Assembly: GCA_945830345.1 (NCBI GenBank)
Contig: CALZYS010000007.1
Location: 1 to 44,380, forward strand
From: an uncultured Prevotella sp.
Lineage (GTDB): Bacteria > Bacteroidota > Bacteroidia > Bacteroidales > Bacteroidaceae
Reading direction: 5' to 3'
DNA: 44,380 bases
The notes beneath the pieces were generated by a model. It was given only the letters and a program-made list of their open reading frames with translations, made no database searches and was not told where the DNA came from. Both the position numbers and the translations under genes were made by a program. Positions 29,936 through 38,593 of this stretch are shown here, piece by piece (position 1 is the stretch's first letter; each line of letters starts with the position of its first letter).

Positions 29936-30910
29936 ATGCCGTCGCTAAAAGAGATAAAGACCAGGATTGCCAGTGTCAACAGTACGCGTAAGATTACGAG
30001 TGCGATGAAGATGGTGGCCTCGTCGAAACTTCACCATGCACAGGTGATGATAGAGAACATGCTCCCCTACGAGACGATGCTTGAGCACATCCTCAAGACA
30101 TTCCTCGCCTCTGAGGCCGACGCGTCGAATGTGTTCACCATCGAGCGACCCGTCAAGAGGGTGGCTATTGTGGCATATTCGTCCAACAGCAGTCTATGTG
30201 GAGGATTCAATGCCAATATCATCAAACTGATGCAGACGGTGGCGGCCGAATATGAGGCGTTGGGCAAGGAAAATATCGTCATCTATCCTGTTGGACGCAA
30301 GGTGGCTGAGAAGGCTGCAAAGTTGGGTTATGCCATTGGTGGCGACTTCACCGAGTTGGCCGACAAGGCGAATGTGAAGCAGTGCATCGACTTGGCTCGC
30401 GAGTTAGGATTGAAGTTTGTTGACGGTGAGATCGACAAGGTGGAGTTGGTGTATCATCACTTCAAGTCTGCCGGATCGCAGATTCTCACCCGCAAGACCT
30501 TCCTGCCTATCGACCTCAAGTCGGAGCTTACCAAGGACCACTATCGCGACCTCAAATCCACGGTGGCTACCAAGGAGGCGCAGGAGTATCTGCGCAAGCG
30601 CGATGCCGAGCATCAACATTCCGCTCCGCGTATGCTCGACGGAAAGCCCCTCAACGATAACTTCATTGTCGAACCCGACATGAACACTATCCTTAAGGCG
30701 CTTCTTCCCAAGTATGCCCACCTCTTGCTCTACACGGCCTTGCTCGACAGCATTGCCAGTGAGCATGCGGCACGTATGGTGGCGATGCAGACTGCCACCG
30801 ACAATGCCGACGAACTGCTCCGTGGTCTCAACCTCCAGTACAACAAGAGCCGCCAGCAGGCTATCACCAACGAGCTCCTCGACATCGTAGGTGGTACTGT
30901 CAACAACTGA
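29936..30910 (+). CDS. atpG: F0F1 ATP synthase subunit gamma
   Basis: MPSLKEIKTRIASVNSTRKITSAMKMVASSKLHHAQ; C-terminal NKSRQQAITNELLDIVGG. Confidence 0.97.
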   Translation: MPSLKEIKTRIASVNSTRKITSAMKMVASSKLHHAQVMIENMLPYETMLEHILKTFLASEADASNVFTIERPVKRVAIVAYSSNSSLCGGFNANIIKLMQTVAAEYEALGKENIVIYPVGRKVAEKAAKLGYAIGGDFTELADKANVKQCIDLARELGLKFVDGEIDKVELVYHHFKSAGSQILTRKTFLPIDLKSELTKDHYRDLKSTVATKEAQEYLRKRDAEHQHSAPRMLDGKPLNDNFIVEPDMNTILKALLPKYAHLLLYTALLDSIASEHAARMVAMQTATDNADELLRGLNLQYNKSRQQAITNELLDIVGGTVNN

Positions 30911-30933
30911 TAAAAATTATTTATTCTCTCAAT

Positions 30934-30974
30934 AAAAAATCTCCCGAGTTGTTCGTTCAACCCGGGATTTTTTA
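30934..30974 (+). terminator. Rho-independent terminator after atpG
   Basis: TCCCGAGTTG-ttcgtt-CAACCCGGGA stem, one mismatch, followed by TTTTTTAA. Confidence 0.8.
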
Positions 30975-31014
30975 ATACCTCATTCCTAATTCCTCATTCC
31001 TAATTCCTAATTCT

Positions 31015-31530
31015 TTAAGCATCAAAGAATGTCATTCCTTTACCGACTTTGGGACGGGCGAGGCCCGGATATTCGCAGCAGAAATGATTCTGCAGACGAG
31101 AGATATATCGGGTCGCCTCCCATTTAGCCATGGGCAGGTCGTGCATGAGATAATTGCCGCAGGTGGCGGCGGTGGTGCCAGGCACTTCGCCCTCGTAGTC
31201 CCTCACAAAGGCGAACGCCTCAATCATCAGGTCACGTATCTCTTCGCAAGGATATGAGCCCTTCACGATGAGATAATTGCCCGTGAGACAACCCATGGGT
31301 CCCCAATAGATGATGCTTTCCTTCCACAAGTCGTGATTGCGAAGGTAGGTGGCAACAAGGTGCTCTATGGTGTGGAGGGCGGCACAGTTGACTGCCGGTT
31401 CGTGGTTGGGGGCTGTCATGCGGATGTCGTAGGTGGTGATGCTGGTATCAGCCACCATGTCTTGGCGGGAGATGTATATTCCCGGTTGTAGGTCGGTGTG
31501 ATCTACCTGAAAGCTTGCTATTGTTTCCAT
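31015..31530 (-). CDS. luxS: S-ribosylhomocysteine lyase
   Basis: HTIEHLVATYLRN, GPMGCLTGNYLI. Confidence 0.96.
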   Translation of the reverse strand: METIASFQVDHTDLQPGIYISRQDMVADTSITTYDIRMTAPNHEPAVNCAALHTIEHLVATYLRNHDLWKESIIYWGPMGCLTGNYLIVKGSYPCEEIRDLMIEAFAFVRDYEGEVPGTTAATCGNYLMHDLPMAKWEATRYISRLQNHFCCEYPGLARPKVGKGMTFFDA

Positions 31531-31552
31531 TGATTACTATTATATTTTTTCT

Positions 31553-31585
31553 GCAAATATAGTGTAAAAATCGACATAATCCAAA
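31553..31585 (-). promoter_or_regulatory. Bacteroidetes-type promoter for luxS
   Basis: Minus strand TTTG-N20-TATATTTGC. Confidence 0.75.
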
Positions 31586-31671
31586 TTATTTCTCAAAAAA
31601 TTGGTTAGAATAGATGGTTTTTCAGAAAATTATCCATACCTTTGCATGAAATAACTGAAAAATACGAGAAA

Positions 31672-32844
31672 ATGGAGATATTATTGACGATAGTGATTAT
31701 TGCCGTGGTGATGATGGCGGTGATGATGATGCGCAGGCAGGAGATGGCATACAAGAGTCAACTCGACCTGCTGCGCGAGCAGATGAAGACAACGTCTGAG
31801 ACCGTGCTCAAGGCGCGACAGGAGGAACTGGGCGAGCGCAACCGGGAGCAGGTGGGGAAGATTGTGGACCCGCTGCAGAAGAGCCTGAAGGACATGCAGG
31901 ACGCACTCTTGATGTCGAAGGAACAGCAGAAGGAGGCGATGGCAAGGCTCGACGAGACCATCAAGCTGAACATGAAGCAGAGCGCATCGTTGGGCGAGAC
32001 TGCCGACAGACTGACGCGCGCCCTGACGGGGGAGGTGAAGGTGCAGGGAAACTTCGGCGAACTCAAACTGAAGCAACTGCTCGAAGACCTCGAACTGAAG
32101 GAGGGCGAGCAATTCGACACGCAGGAGACGCTGAGAGACAAGGCGGGCAGGGGACTGAGAGGTGACGACGGACGAGGGATGATTCCCGACTTCATACTGC
32201 ATTTCCCCAATAACCGACACTTTGTGGTGGATTCGAAGATGTCGCTCACTGACTACGAGCGATATATGAACGCCGAGGACGGTACGCCCGAGAAGTCGGC
32301 ATATCTGAAAGCGCACATCGAGAGCGTGAGGGCACAGGTGAAGCGACTCGCCAAGAAGGAATACACGAAATACCTGCCCGAGGGATACAACCGCCTTAAC
32401 TTCGCCATCATGTATGTGCCTATCGAGGGTGCGCTCAATCTCGCCCTGCTCAACGACACAACGCTATGGCGCGAGGCATACGACCAGGGAGTCATGATAC
32501 TCGGTCCGCAGACGATGTACATGAACCTGAGAGTGCTCGAGATGATGTGGACTCAAGTGAGACAACTCACGAATCAGCAGGCAATGATAGATGCAGCCAA
32601 CTTGGTGATTGAGCGTGTGCAGGATTTTGGTATGCGATTTGCCGACGTGGAGGCAAGCATGAACGACACCATCAAGAAAATCAACCGACTGAAAATTACC
32701 ACCGCTGAGGGCGGGCCGAGCATCATCACTGCCGCCAAGGGCCTGATAAAGGCGGGGGCAAGGGAAAACAAAAAGAAAAGACCAATTGCCGACATGGACG
32801 ACTCGCTATTCATCGAGGGCGACATGTCAGAAGACCTGCGTTAG
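31672..32844 (+). CDS. rmuC: DNA recombination protein RmuC
   Basis: N-terminal TM and coiled coil; GNFGELKLKQLLEDLELKEGEQFDTQ, PDFILHFPNNRHFVVDSKMSLTDYERYM. Confidence 0.94.
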   Translation: MEILLTIVIIAVVMMAVMMMRRQEMAYKSQLDLLREQMKTTSETVLKARQEELGERNREQVGKIVDPLQKSLKDMQDALLMSKEQQKEAMARLDETIKLNMKQSASLGETADRLTRALTGEVKVQGNFGELKLKQLLEDLELKEGEQFDTQETLRDKAGRGLRGDDGRGMIPDFILHFPNNRHFVVDSKMSLTDYERYMNAEDGTPEKSAYLKAHIESVRAQVKRLAKKEYTKYLPEGYNRLNFAIMYVPIEGALNLALLNDTTLWREAYDQGVMILGPQTMYMNLRVLEMMWTQVRQLTNQQAMIDAANLVIERVQDFGMRFADVEASMNDTIKKINRLKITTAEGGPSIITAAKGLIKAGARENKKKRPIADMDDSLFIEGDMSEDLR

Positions 32845-33687
32845 TCTGACGATGATATAAGCAATGAGGCAGACGGCCGTGAGGGAAAGGATGACCAATG
32901 CGGCTATTTGCGAGGCATTAGCATCGGGCGGAAGCATTATCGCGGTCATGTCGTGAGGGCGAAGGGCGGGATTGTGGTTCATGCACTTCTGCGCCACCTG
33001 CTTCATCGCCTTGTCGTTGGTGGTGTGAGCCATATATGACGCCAAGACGCCGAAGGAGTAGATGTCGCAACGTATGTCGCTCTTGGCATTGGGCAGAAAC
33101 AGTTCGGGGGCTATGTAACCCGACGTGCCGCCCGGAGCCTTGAACACGTTGAAGGTGTCGTTGTCCGACAGGCTGAAGTCGATGAGCTTGATGTTCAGTC
33201 CGTTGTGGGTCACCATGATGTTGGATGGCTTAAGGTCGCGGTGGATGGTCTGCTTGTTGTGGATATATTGCAGAACCTCCTTGATTTGGAGGAAAAACTT
33301 TCTTGCCAATGTCTTGGTGAGTAGTCCCTTTGAAATGAACGACTCGAGAGTGTCGCCATCGATATATTCGAGGATGATCACGGGGCCAAGGTCGTGAAGT
33401 TCCTCCATCCCGATGGTGCGGCAGATGTTGGTGTGCTCCATTTGGAGTCCGATCTCAAATTCCTTGCTCAATGCCATGCGATACATCGGAGTGAAGAGAT
33501 AGTCTTTCTTCAGGCATTTCAGCATATAGGTCTTGCCGAAACGTCTTGCCTTGAGCAGGCGGGTGTAGCCGGAATTGGAGACATAACATTCCCTGATGTC
33601 AGTAAACTCGCTCTTCACGGAATTGAAGTCACCCAACTGGCTGTTGATGTCTTCGATAAAGTCGGATGTGATATTCTCTTCAGTCAT
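32827..33687 (-). CDS. Hanks-type Ser/Thr protein kinase with C-terminal TM anchor
   Basis: TIHRDLKPSNIMV, IDFSLSD (DFS in place of DFG), SGYIAPELF, CDIYSFGVL; C-terminal IAALVILSLTAVCLIAYIIV. Confidence 0.9.
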   Translation of the reverse strand: MTEENITSDFIEDINSQLGDFNSVKSEFTDIRECYVSNSGYTRLLKARRFGKTYMLKCLKKDYLFTPMYRMALSKEFEIGLQMEHTNICRTIGMEELHDLGPVIILEYIDGDTLESFISKGLLTKTLARKFFLQIKEVLQYIHNKQTIHRDLKPSNIMVTHNGLNIKLIDFSLSDNDTFNVFKAPGGTSGYIAPELFLPNAKSDIRCDIYSFGVLASYMAHTTNDKAMKQVAQKCMNHNPALRPHDMTAIMLPPDANASQIAALVILSLTAVCLIAYIIVRLTQVF

Positions 33688-34261
33688 TGTTTTCCTTATT
33701 GAGTTTTCTGATGATGTTCAGGCCTCCGTTGCGTCCTGCCACGAAGGGCATGGTCTTTTCCCCGTCGCGAGTGATATAGGGGAGGTAGAGCGGTTGGTGC
33801 ATGATGAAGCAGCCGGTGACGAAACGGTCGCCGCTGACGAGTTTGCTGTTGCGTGATGTCTTCACCTCAAACGTGCTGTCGCCGAGGTATTCGAGCGTGA
33901 GCAGGCGATTGGGGCTCCAGCCTATCTCGATGTATTCGCCTGGCTTCAACTCGCTGTTGTTCATCTGGCAGGCATTAAAGAACGACGAGTTGTATTTGGT
34001 GCTTGTCTTGAGCCAAGCCACAAACTTGTCGAAATTCTTATGTCCGATATACTGTGCCAATATGTCGAGCGTGAATTTTCTTGTCTTGTGCTTGTCGTTG
34101 ACATATCCCCATATCCGCTTGAGCGTGGAGGCGGATATCGACTGGGGCAGAGTCTTCTGGAGAACGAGGGAGAACTCCTCGAAGTCGGTGGTAGTTGACA
34201 GTATTCTGCCGTATTTCTGCTCAACTTGTGATTTCAGTTCTTCTATTTCAGGTATGCTCAT
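33680..34261 (-). CDS. Bacteroidetes conserved cytoplasmic protein, putative HTH-like N-terminus and beta C-terminal domain
   Basis: ATG at 34261; ISASTLKRIWGYVNDKHKTRKFTLDILAQYIGHKNFDKFVAWL; overlaps the kinase gene by 8 nt. Confidence 0.7.
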   Translation of the reverse strand: MSIPEIEELKSQVEQKYGRILSTTTDFEEFSLVLQKTLPQSISASTLKRIWGYVNDKHKTRKFTLDILAQYIGHKNFDKFVAWLKTSTKYNSSFFNACQMNNSELKPGEYIEIGWSPNRLLTLEYLGDSTFEVKTSRNSKLVSGDRFVTGCFIMHQPLYLPYITRDGEKTMPFVAGRNGGLNIIRKLNKENND

Positions 34262-34263
34262 AT

Positions 34264-35886
34264 CTAATAAAATGTTATGTTTTCGAATTTTCCCCATTTG
34301 TCGTGTGCCTTGTAGCGTGCAAGGCTTGATTCGGGCACGTGGAGTGTGCATGATTTCAGCAGGGGGTAGCTGCTGCTAAACGTGTCGCTGTAGCTCACGG
34401 GCGGGATGGTGGCCGAGATGTAGATGTCGGTGAGGGGGCATCCGTCGAAGGCATAGTTGCCGATAAGGTTGGCTGCGGAGCCAATGACGACTTGCCTGAG
34501 ACTGGAGCAATTCTGGAATGTGGCCTGAGGGATTGTGGCGAGATTGTCGGAGAGAATGACCGACTCCACGCTGCTGCCATAGAATGCCCCCATACCAATC
34601 TCGGTGATGTTGGAGGGCATGGTGAACGAGGTGATGTGGCAGTTGCGAAATGCATATTCGCCTATCTCAGTCACCGTTGGGGGAAGGGTGTAGTCGCCCT
34701 GCTTGGCGAGAGGAAACCACAGTATCTTAGTGGCTTCGGCATTGAACAGCACTCCGTCGATGCTCTTGAAGCGGGTGTTGGCTGCCGACACGTTAATCGT
34801 ATTGAGCGAGGTGCAACCGTCGGATTGCTCCACTGCAGTGGCATTGGCCGGAATGGTGATTGACTGAAGACTGCTGCAGTTGAGGAATGCCTGCTCTTCT
34901 ATCGTCGTAGCTGAGTTGGGCAGAAGGAGTGACACAAGTTTGTCGAGATTCTGGAACATGCCATATCCCATGACATCATTGCTTGTGGCTCTCGACCGGA
35001 TGTAATTGCTGCCACCCTCAACGATGTTGATGTCGGTGAGGTCGATATGGATTAGAGAGCCTGCTGTGGTATTGCCATTGAAATCAATACCTGCCATCTC
35101 CCTAATGGTTCGGATGTCGTCGCCGTTCATCGGACCAGAGAATGCCAAGGACGAATAGCCGGCAATGCCGTCGCCCATAAGTTGCGACAGAGAGCCTGGC
35201 GATGTAGTGGATATTGAGTTGTCGGTGGAAATCACGACAGACGTGCCAGTTGCCTCGCCAATGGCATTTATGGCGTAGGGAGTGACCTCAAGACTTGCCA
35301 TCTTGTCAAGTCCCGTCATGGTGACAACAATATTGGCGGGGTCGGTCAGCGACAGGTTGGCAGTGACTTTTGACTCTGTTCCCGACGAAAGGTTGCGTAT
35401 GTGGCAGCCTGTCTCGATAATGTCTTCGCCACCATCGTCCTCAATCACAAACGAGGCGATGAGACTTGCGGGCCCCTTTGCAAGCGGAGTGATGGCGGAG
35501 ACGGTGGGCAAAACGTTGGGCAGAGTGGCAAACTGCATCTCGCCGCTCGCTATCTCCACCCTCCCATTGCTGCCACGGAGCTGACAGGTGAAAGTGCTGC
35601 CGGGATTAAGATGTTGGAGGCGACAGCTGACGCGTCCGCCCTCTTGATCCAACGAAGGCGTGACATACTTTATGCCATCCGAACCCCACCATTGAAAATG
35701 GAGTGCCGACAAGCCTTTGCCTCCATTGTCGTTGACATGCCCGATGATGGTGGCCTCGTTGCGCGTGATTTCCACAGCCTCGTCAACGGTGAGCAAGGGC
35801 TGGGGATTGAAGGGTGCATCGTATGCGCTGCATGACGTAGCCATGACGACGATGGCAAATAGATAAAATATAGCGTTGCGTCTCAT
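34264..35886 (-). CDS. BspA-like LRR_5 lipoprotein with N-terminal Fn3-like region
   Basis: Lipobox MATSC; LRR_5 repeats (TEIGEYAFRNCHITSFTMPSNITEIGMGAFYGSSVESVILSDNLATIPQATFQNC). Confidence 0.85.
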   Translation of the reverse strand: MRRNAIFYLFAIVVMATSCSAYDAPFNPQPLLTVDEAVEITRNEATIIGHVNDNGGKGLSALHFQWWGSDGIKYVTPSLDQEGGRVSCRLQHLNPGSTFTCQLRGSNGRVEIASGEMQFATLPNVLPTVSAITPLAKGPASLIASFVIEDDGGEDIIETGCHIRNLSSGTESKVTANLSLTDPANIVVTMTGLDKMASLEVTPYAINAIGEATGTSVVISTDNSISTTSPGSLSQLMGDGIAGYSSLAFSGPMNGDDIRTIREMAGIDFNGNTTAGSLIHIDLTDINIVEGGSNYIRSRATSNDVMGYGMFQNLDKLVSLLLPNSATTIEEQAFLNCSSLQSITIPANATAVEQSDGCTSLNTINVSAANTRFKSIDGVLFNAEATKILWFPLAKQGDYTLPPTVTEIGEYAFRNCHITSFTMPSNITEIGMGAFYGSSVESVILSDNLATIPQATFQNCSSLRQVVIGSAANLIGNYAFDGCPLTDIYISATIPPVSYSDTFSSSYPLLKSCTLHVPESSLARYKAHDKWGKFENITFY

Positions 35887-36854
35887 TTCTTTCCAAGTTT
35901 TATGCCAATACCGATATTTATTTGCCACGATTTTCCCTTAATGGTAGAAGCCGACATCAGCACGCTCCATCTGTGGTTGTGCCACATGAGGCCTGCCTCG
36001 GCAGAGATGCCTCGACGACTGTGGTCGGAGCACAATGCCCAGGCATTTCCCTCCGACTCGTCCATCTGCCATGCCGTGGAGGTCTTGCCCCATCCCGCAC
36101 CCTCGAATAGGTTGAGACAGCGGCCGAGCCTGTGGATGAGACCTGCCGTAATCATCATGTTGGAATGTCTTTCCTTGCCAGTGTAGAAGGGCATGATGTC
36201 GTTGCCGGCAATATATCCGGAGGAGTTGACCTCGCAGACGGTATTGCCTATACTGCGCAAGTCGGAGCTCACGTGGGCAAATACTCCGTGGCGCTTCATC
36301 GTGGCAAGGAAGAGACCGAATGAGGGTCCCGTCTTGTGGAGCGACGTAGTGAGCATGACGTAGGATGACAGGGGCAGTCGGGGTTTGGTGTATTGTATAG
36401 CCACAGTGTCGCGCAGAGTTTGGGTGACGACGATGGTGTCGTGTATCTCCTCTACCTCAGCCTGTGGGCAGTTGATTTTCATAATATAACAGATGTGGCT
36501 CTCCAAGGGGGTGGGGAAGCGATAGTTGCGCAAAACTCCCCATTCGGGGTGCTTGAGCGTTATCTGCGACGATCCGGCAGGGAGATAGAGCCATATCTCG
36601 CCCGTTTCGTCCACACGTTTGACAATGCCCAACGGAGTGGAGAAGGCGAAGTCCTTGGGGGCTTCCACCTTGAGCAGTGCACAAGCCTGGCCGTTGAGGT
36701 CGCGCACCGGCGAGATAAATGCGCTGATGTCATTTTTTTGTGCCGCCACAGATGTCACGGTGTATTTCTGTGCACTGCATGGCAAGGCTGCAGCAATGCA
36801 TATCGCAAGTGCCGCCATCAGGACAAGTCGTTTTATAATCATTCTTCTTATCAT
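35883..36854 (-). CDS. Secreted protein, PEGA-like N-terminal domain and C-terminal beta region
   Basis: Signal peptide ending CSAQ; RDLNGQACALLKVEAP...GEIWLYLPAGSSQITLKHPEWG; C-terminal alternating beta segments ending in GIGIKLGKK. Confidence 0.6.
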   Translation of the reverse strand: MIRRMIIKRLVLMAALAICIAAALPCSAQKYTVTSVAAQKNDISAFISPVRDLNGQACALLKVEAPKDFAFSTPLGIVKRVDETGEIWLYLPAGSSQITLKHPEWGVLRNYRFPTPLESHICYIMKINCPQAEVEEIHDTIVVTQTLRDTVAIQYTKPRLPLSSYVMLTTSLHKTGPSFGLFLATMKRHGVFAHVSSDLRSIGNTVCEVNSSGYIAGNDIMPFYTGKERHSNMMITAGLIHRLGRCLNLFEGAGWGKTSTAWQMDESEGNAWALCSDHSRRGISAEAGLMWHNHRWSVLMSASTIKGKSWQINIGIGIKLGKK

Positions 36855-37675
36855 TATTCCAAATTGAAGTCTTTAATGCCAATAATATCTTTCTCGCCAC
36901 TCACCGCAGCCGAAGGTTGCCATGTCCTGACGTGGATCAGTGGCATCGAATGGTTGCGGAAGTCCCACAGGATAAACAGATAGCCATCGTCGGAATATCT
37001 GTCGCTGGTGTATTTCTGTTTCATACTCACTCCGTAGATGCCTTCCATTGTGGGATGGCGCATGATACGGAAGTCGGAGAACTTGACGTCAATCTTCTTG
37101 TTGGCGGCAAATACCTGAGATAATCTTTCAAGGTATTCCTTCTTGGTCTTCAGGCTGAACGTTACCTTTTCGTCGCCTTCTATCCCCGTGCCACCATTGT
37201 TGTCGGCAGGTCTTACCACGTTGCCCACGATGATAAGTGCACGGTCGCTGAACACCTGGCGGAGGAAATCTATATCCTTTGTTGTGTATGATGTGCGCAA
37301 GTGTTCGCAGTAGTTGAGTATCATCCTGCGGTTGGCGGCATCCTTCTCTTCCAGTTTGCCGGCTATCACCTTAGATGCCTCGGCATAGAACGGATTGTCC
37401 TTTGCCATGGTGGTGATGTCGTGCTTGATGATGTTTTGTCGGTTATCTTTTTGTGCTGTTTTTTCAGTTGTCATGCCATCTTGTTGTCGGGCGATTACCG
37501 GTTGGTTGCTCTCCCTGATTATCGTGTCCCTCAGTATTGTTACTGGGTGTACGCTGGATATTGTGTCCTTGGGGCTGGATACAGACAGAGCATGGGTGGG
37601 CAGTTGCCATAACACAACTGCCACACCCAAGAGGAATACATTGAGTATTATTAGAGATATAATCGCCTTTTTCAT
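36854..37675 (-). CDS. N-terminally membrane-anchored protein with NTF2-like domain
   Basis: MKKAIISLIILNVFLLGVAVVLW anchor; YCEHLRTSYTTKDIDFLRQVFSDRALIIVG...GYLFILWDFRNHSMPLIHVRTWQP. Confidence 0.6.
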   Translation of the reverse strand: MKKAIISLIILNVFLLGVAVVLWQLPTHALSVSSPKDTISSVHPVTILRDTIIRESNQPVIARQQDGMTTEKTAQKDNRQNIIKHDITTMAKDNPFYAEASKVIAGKLEEKDAANRRMILNYCEHLRTSYTTKDIDFLRQVFSDRALIIVGNVVRPADNNGGTGIEGDEKVTFSLKTKKEYLERLSQVFAANKKIDVKFSDFRIMRHPTMEGIYGVSMKQKYTSDRYSDDGYLFILWDFRNHSMPLIHVRTWQPSAAVSGEKDIIGIKDFNLE

Positions 37676-37677
37676 AA

Positions 37678-38562
37678 TTATTGCCAGTTTTCAACCTCGC
37701 CTCCCACTTCGATCTTCACCTGCTCGGGATTGTCGGTGATGACAAGATTGACGAGATGATCCACTCCGGGCTTGAAGAGGAACTTGCTCTCGAAGAGATA
37801 GCTCACGCCCTTCATTACTACCTCAACGAGCGGCACGCGGTTGTCGAGACGCTGGGGCACGATGATGGCACCAAACTGGAAGTCGCTCTCCTGGTGCGCC
37901 TTGATGGTGGAAGTCTTGCCCTTGACGTCGCGTGTCACAATACCGGCACTGATGTCGAGGGTGGCTGTGGGCACCGTGTTGTGGATGTATATCTCGGCAT
38001 CGGTGGGCATGTCGCCCTCGAAATCCTCGCCTTTCACCAATCGGATGGTGAGCTTGCTCATGATGTGCCTGAACGAGAGTGTGACAGGCGATGTGGATGC
38101 CGTGAGACCTTTGGCTTGGGCATAGAGCAGGTCGCTTGCCTCGTAGGCACTCTTCTCGCCGTCGGTTGCGCCTTTGCTCTGGTCGGTGGCAACGCTCACG
38201 GGCTGGTCTTCTATCGACGTCACGCTCATGTAGGGGTAGTAGGCATAGGCATTGTATGTGCCTTCATCCCAAAAGAGGTTCTGACTTGGAGTCCATGTGC
38301 CGGAGGTGAGGGTGAGCGGTTCGTTGTTGAGGGTATTACCGCCTATTTCGAGTGGAGCGTCACTCTTGGCGATATATACTCCTATTTTGTCGCCGTTTTC
38401 AAACTCAGTGGCTGTGGCCCTTGTTTGTGACGGATGAATGACATCAAATGTCATTGGGGTGTCCTTTGCGCTCTTCGGGGCTTCCGTTGAGTCGTCATTG
38501 GAGCAGGAGGCAAGTCCTAAGATCGACAGTGCCATACCTATATATAATATATGTCTTCTCAT
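37678..38562 (-). CDS. Fimbrillin-like lipoprotein
   Basis: Lipobox LASC; FENGDKIGVYIAKSD, GTWTPSQNLFWDEGTYNAYAYYPYMS, SFRHIMSKLTIRLVKG. Confidence 0.82.
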   Translation of the reverse strand: MRRHILYIGMALSILGLASCSNDDSTEAPKSAKDTPMTFDVIHPSQTRATATEFENGDKIGVYIAKSDAPLEIGGNTLNNEPLTLTSGTWTPSQNLFWDEGTYNAYAYYPYMSVTSIEDQPVSVATDQSKGATDGEKSAYEASDLLYAQAKGLTASTSPVTLSFRHIMSKLTIRLVKGEDFEGDMPTDAEIYIHNTVPTATLDISAGIVTRDVKGKTSTIKAHQESDFQFGAIIVPQRLDNRVPLVEVVMKGVSYLFESKFLFKPGVDHLVNLVITDNPEQVKIEVGGEVENWQ

Positions 38563-38593
38563 AATCCTTAAATATTTTAATTGACTTCATTCC

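Noticed and set aside
37681-38430. 249-aa plus-strand ORF
   Set aside because: Antisense to a fimbrillin-like lipoprotein gene with a clear lipobox and domain.
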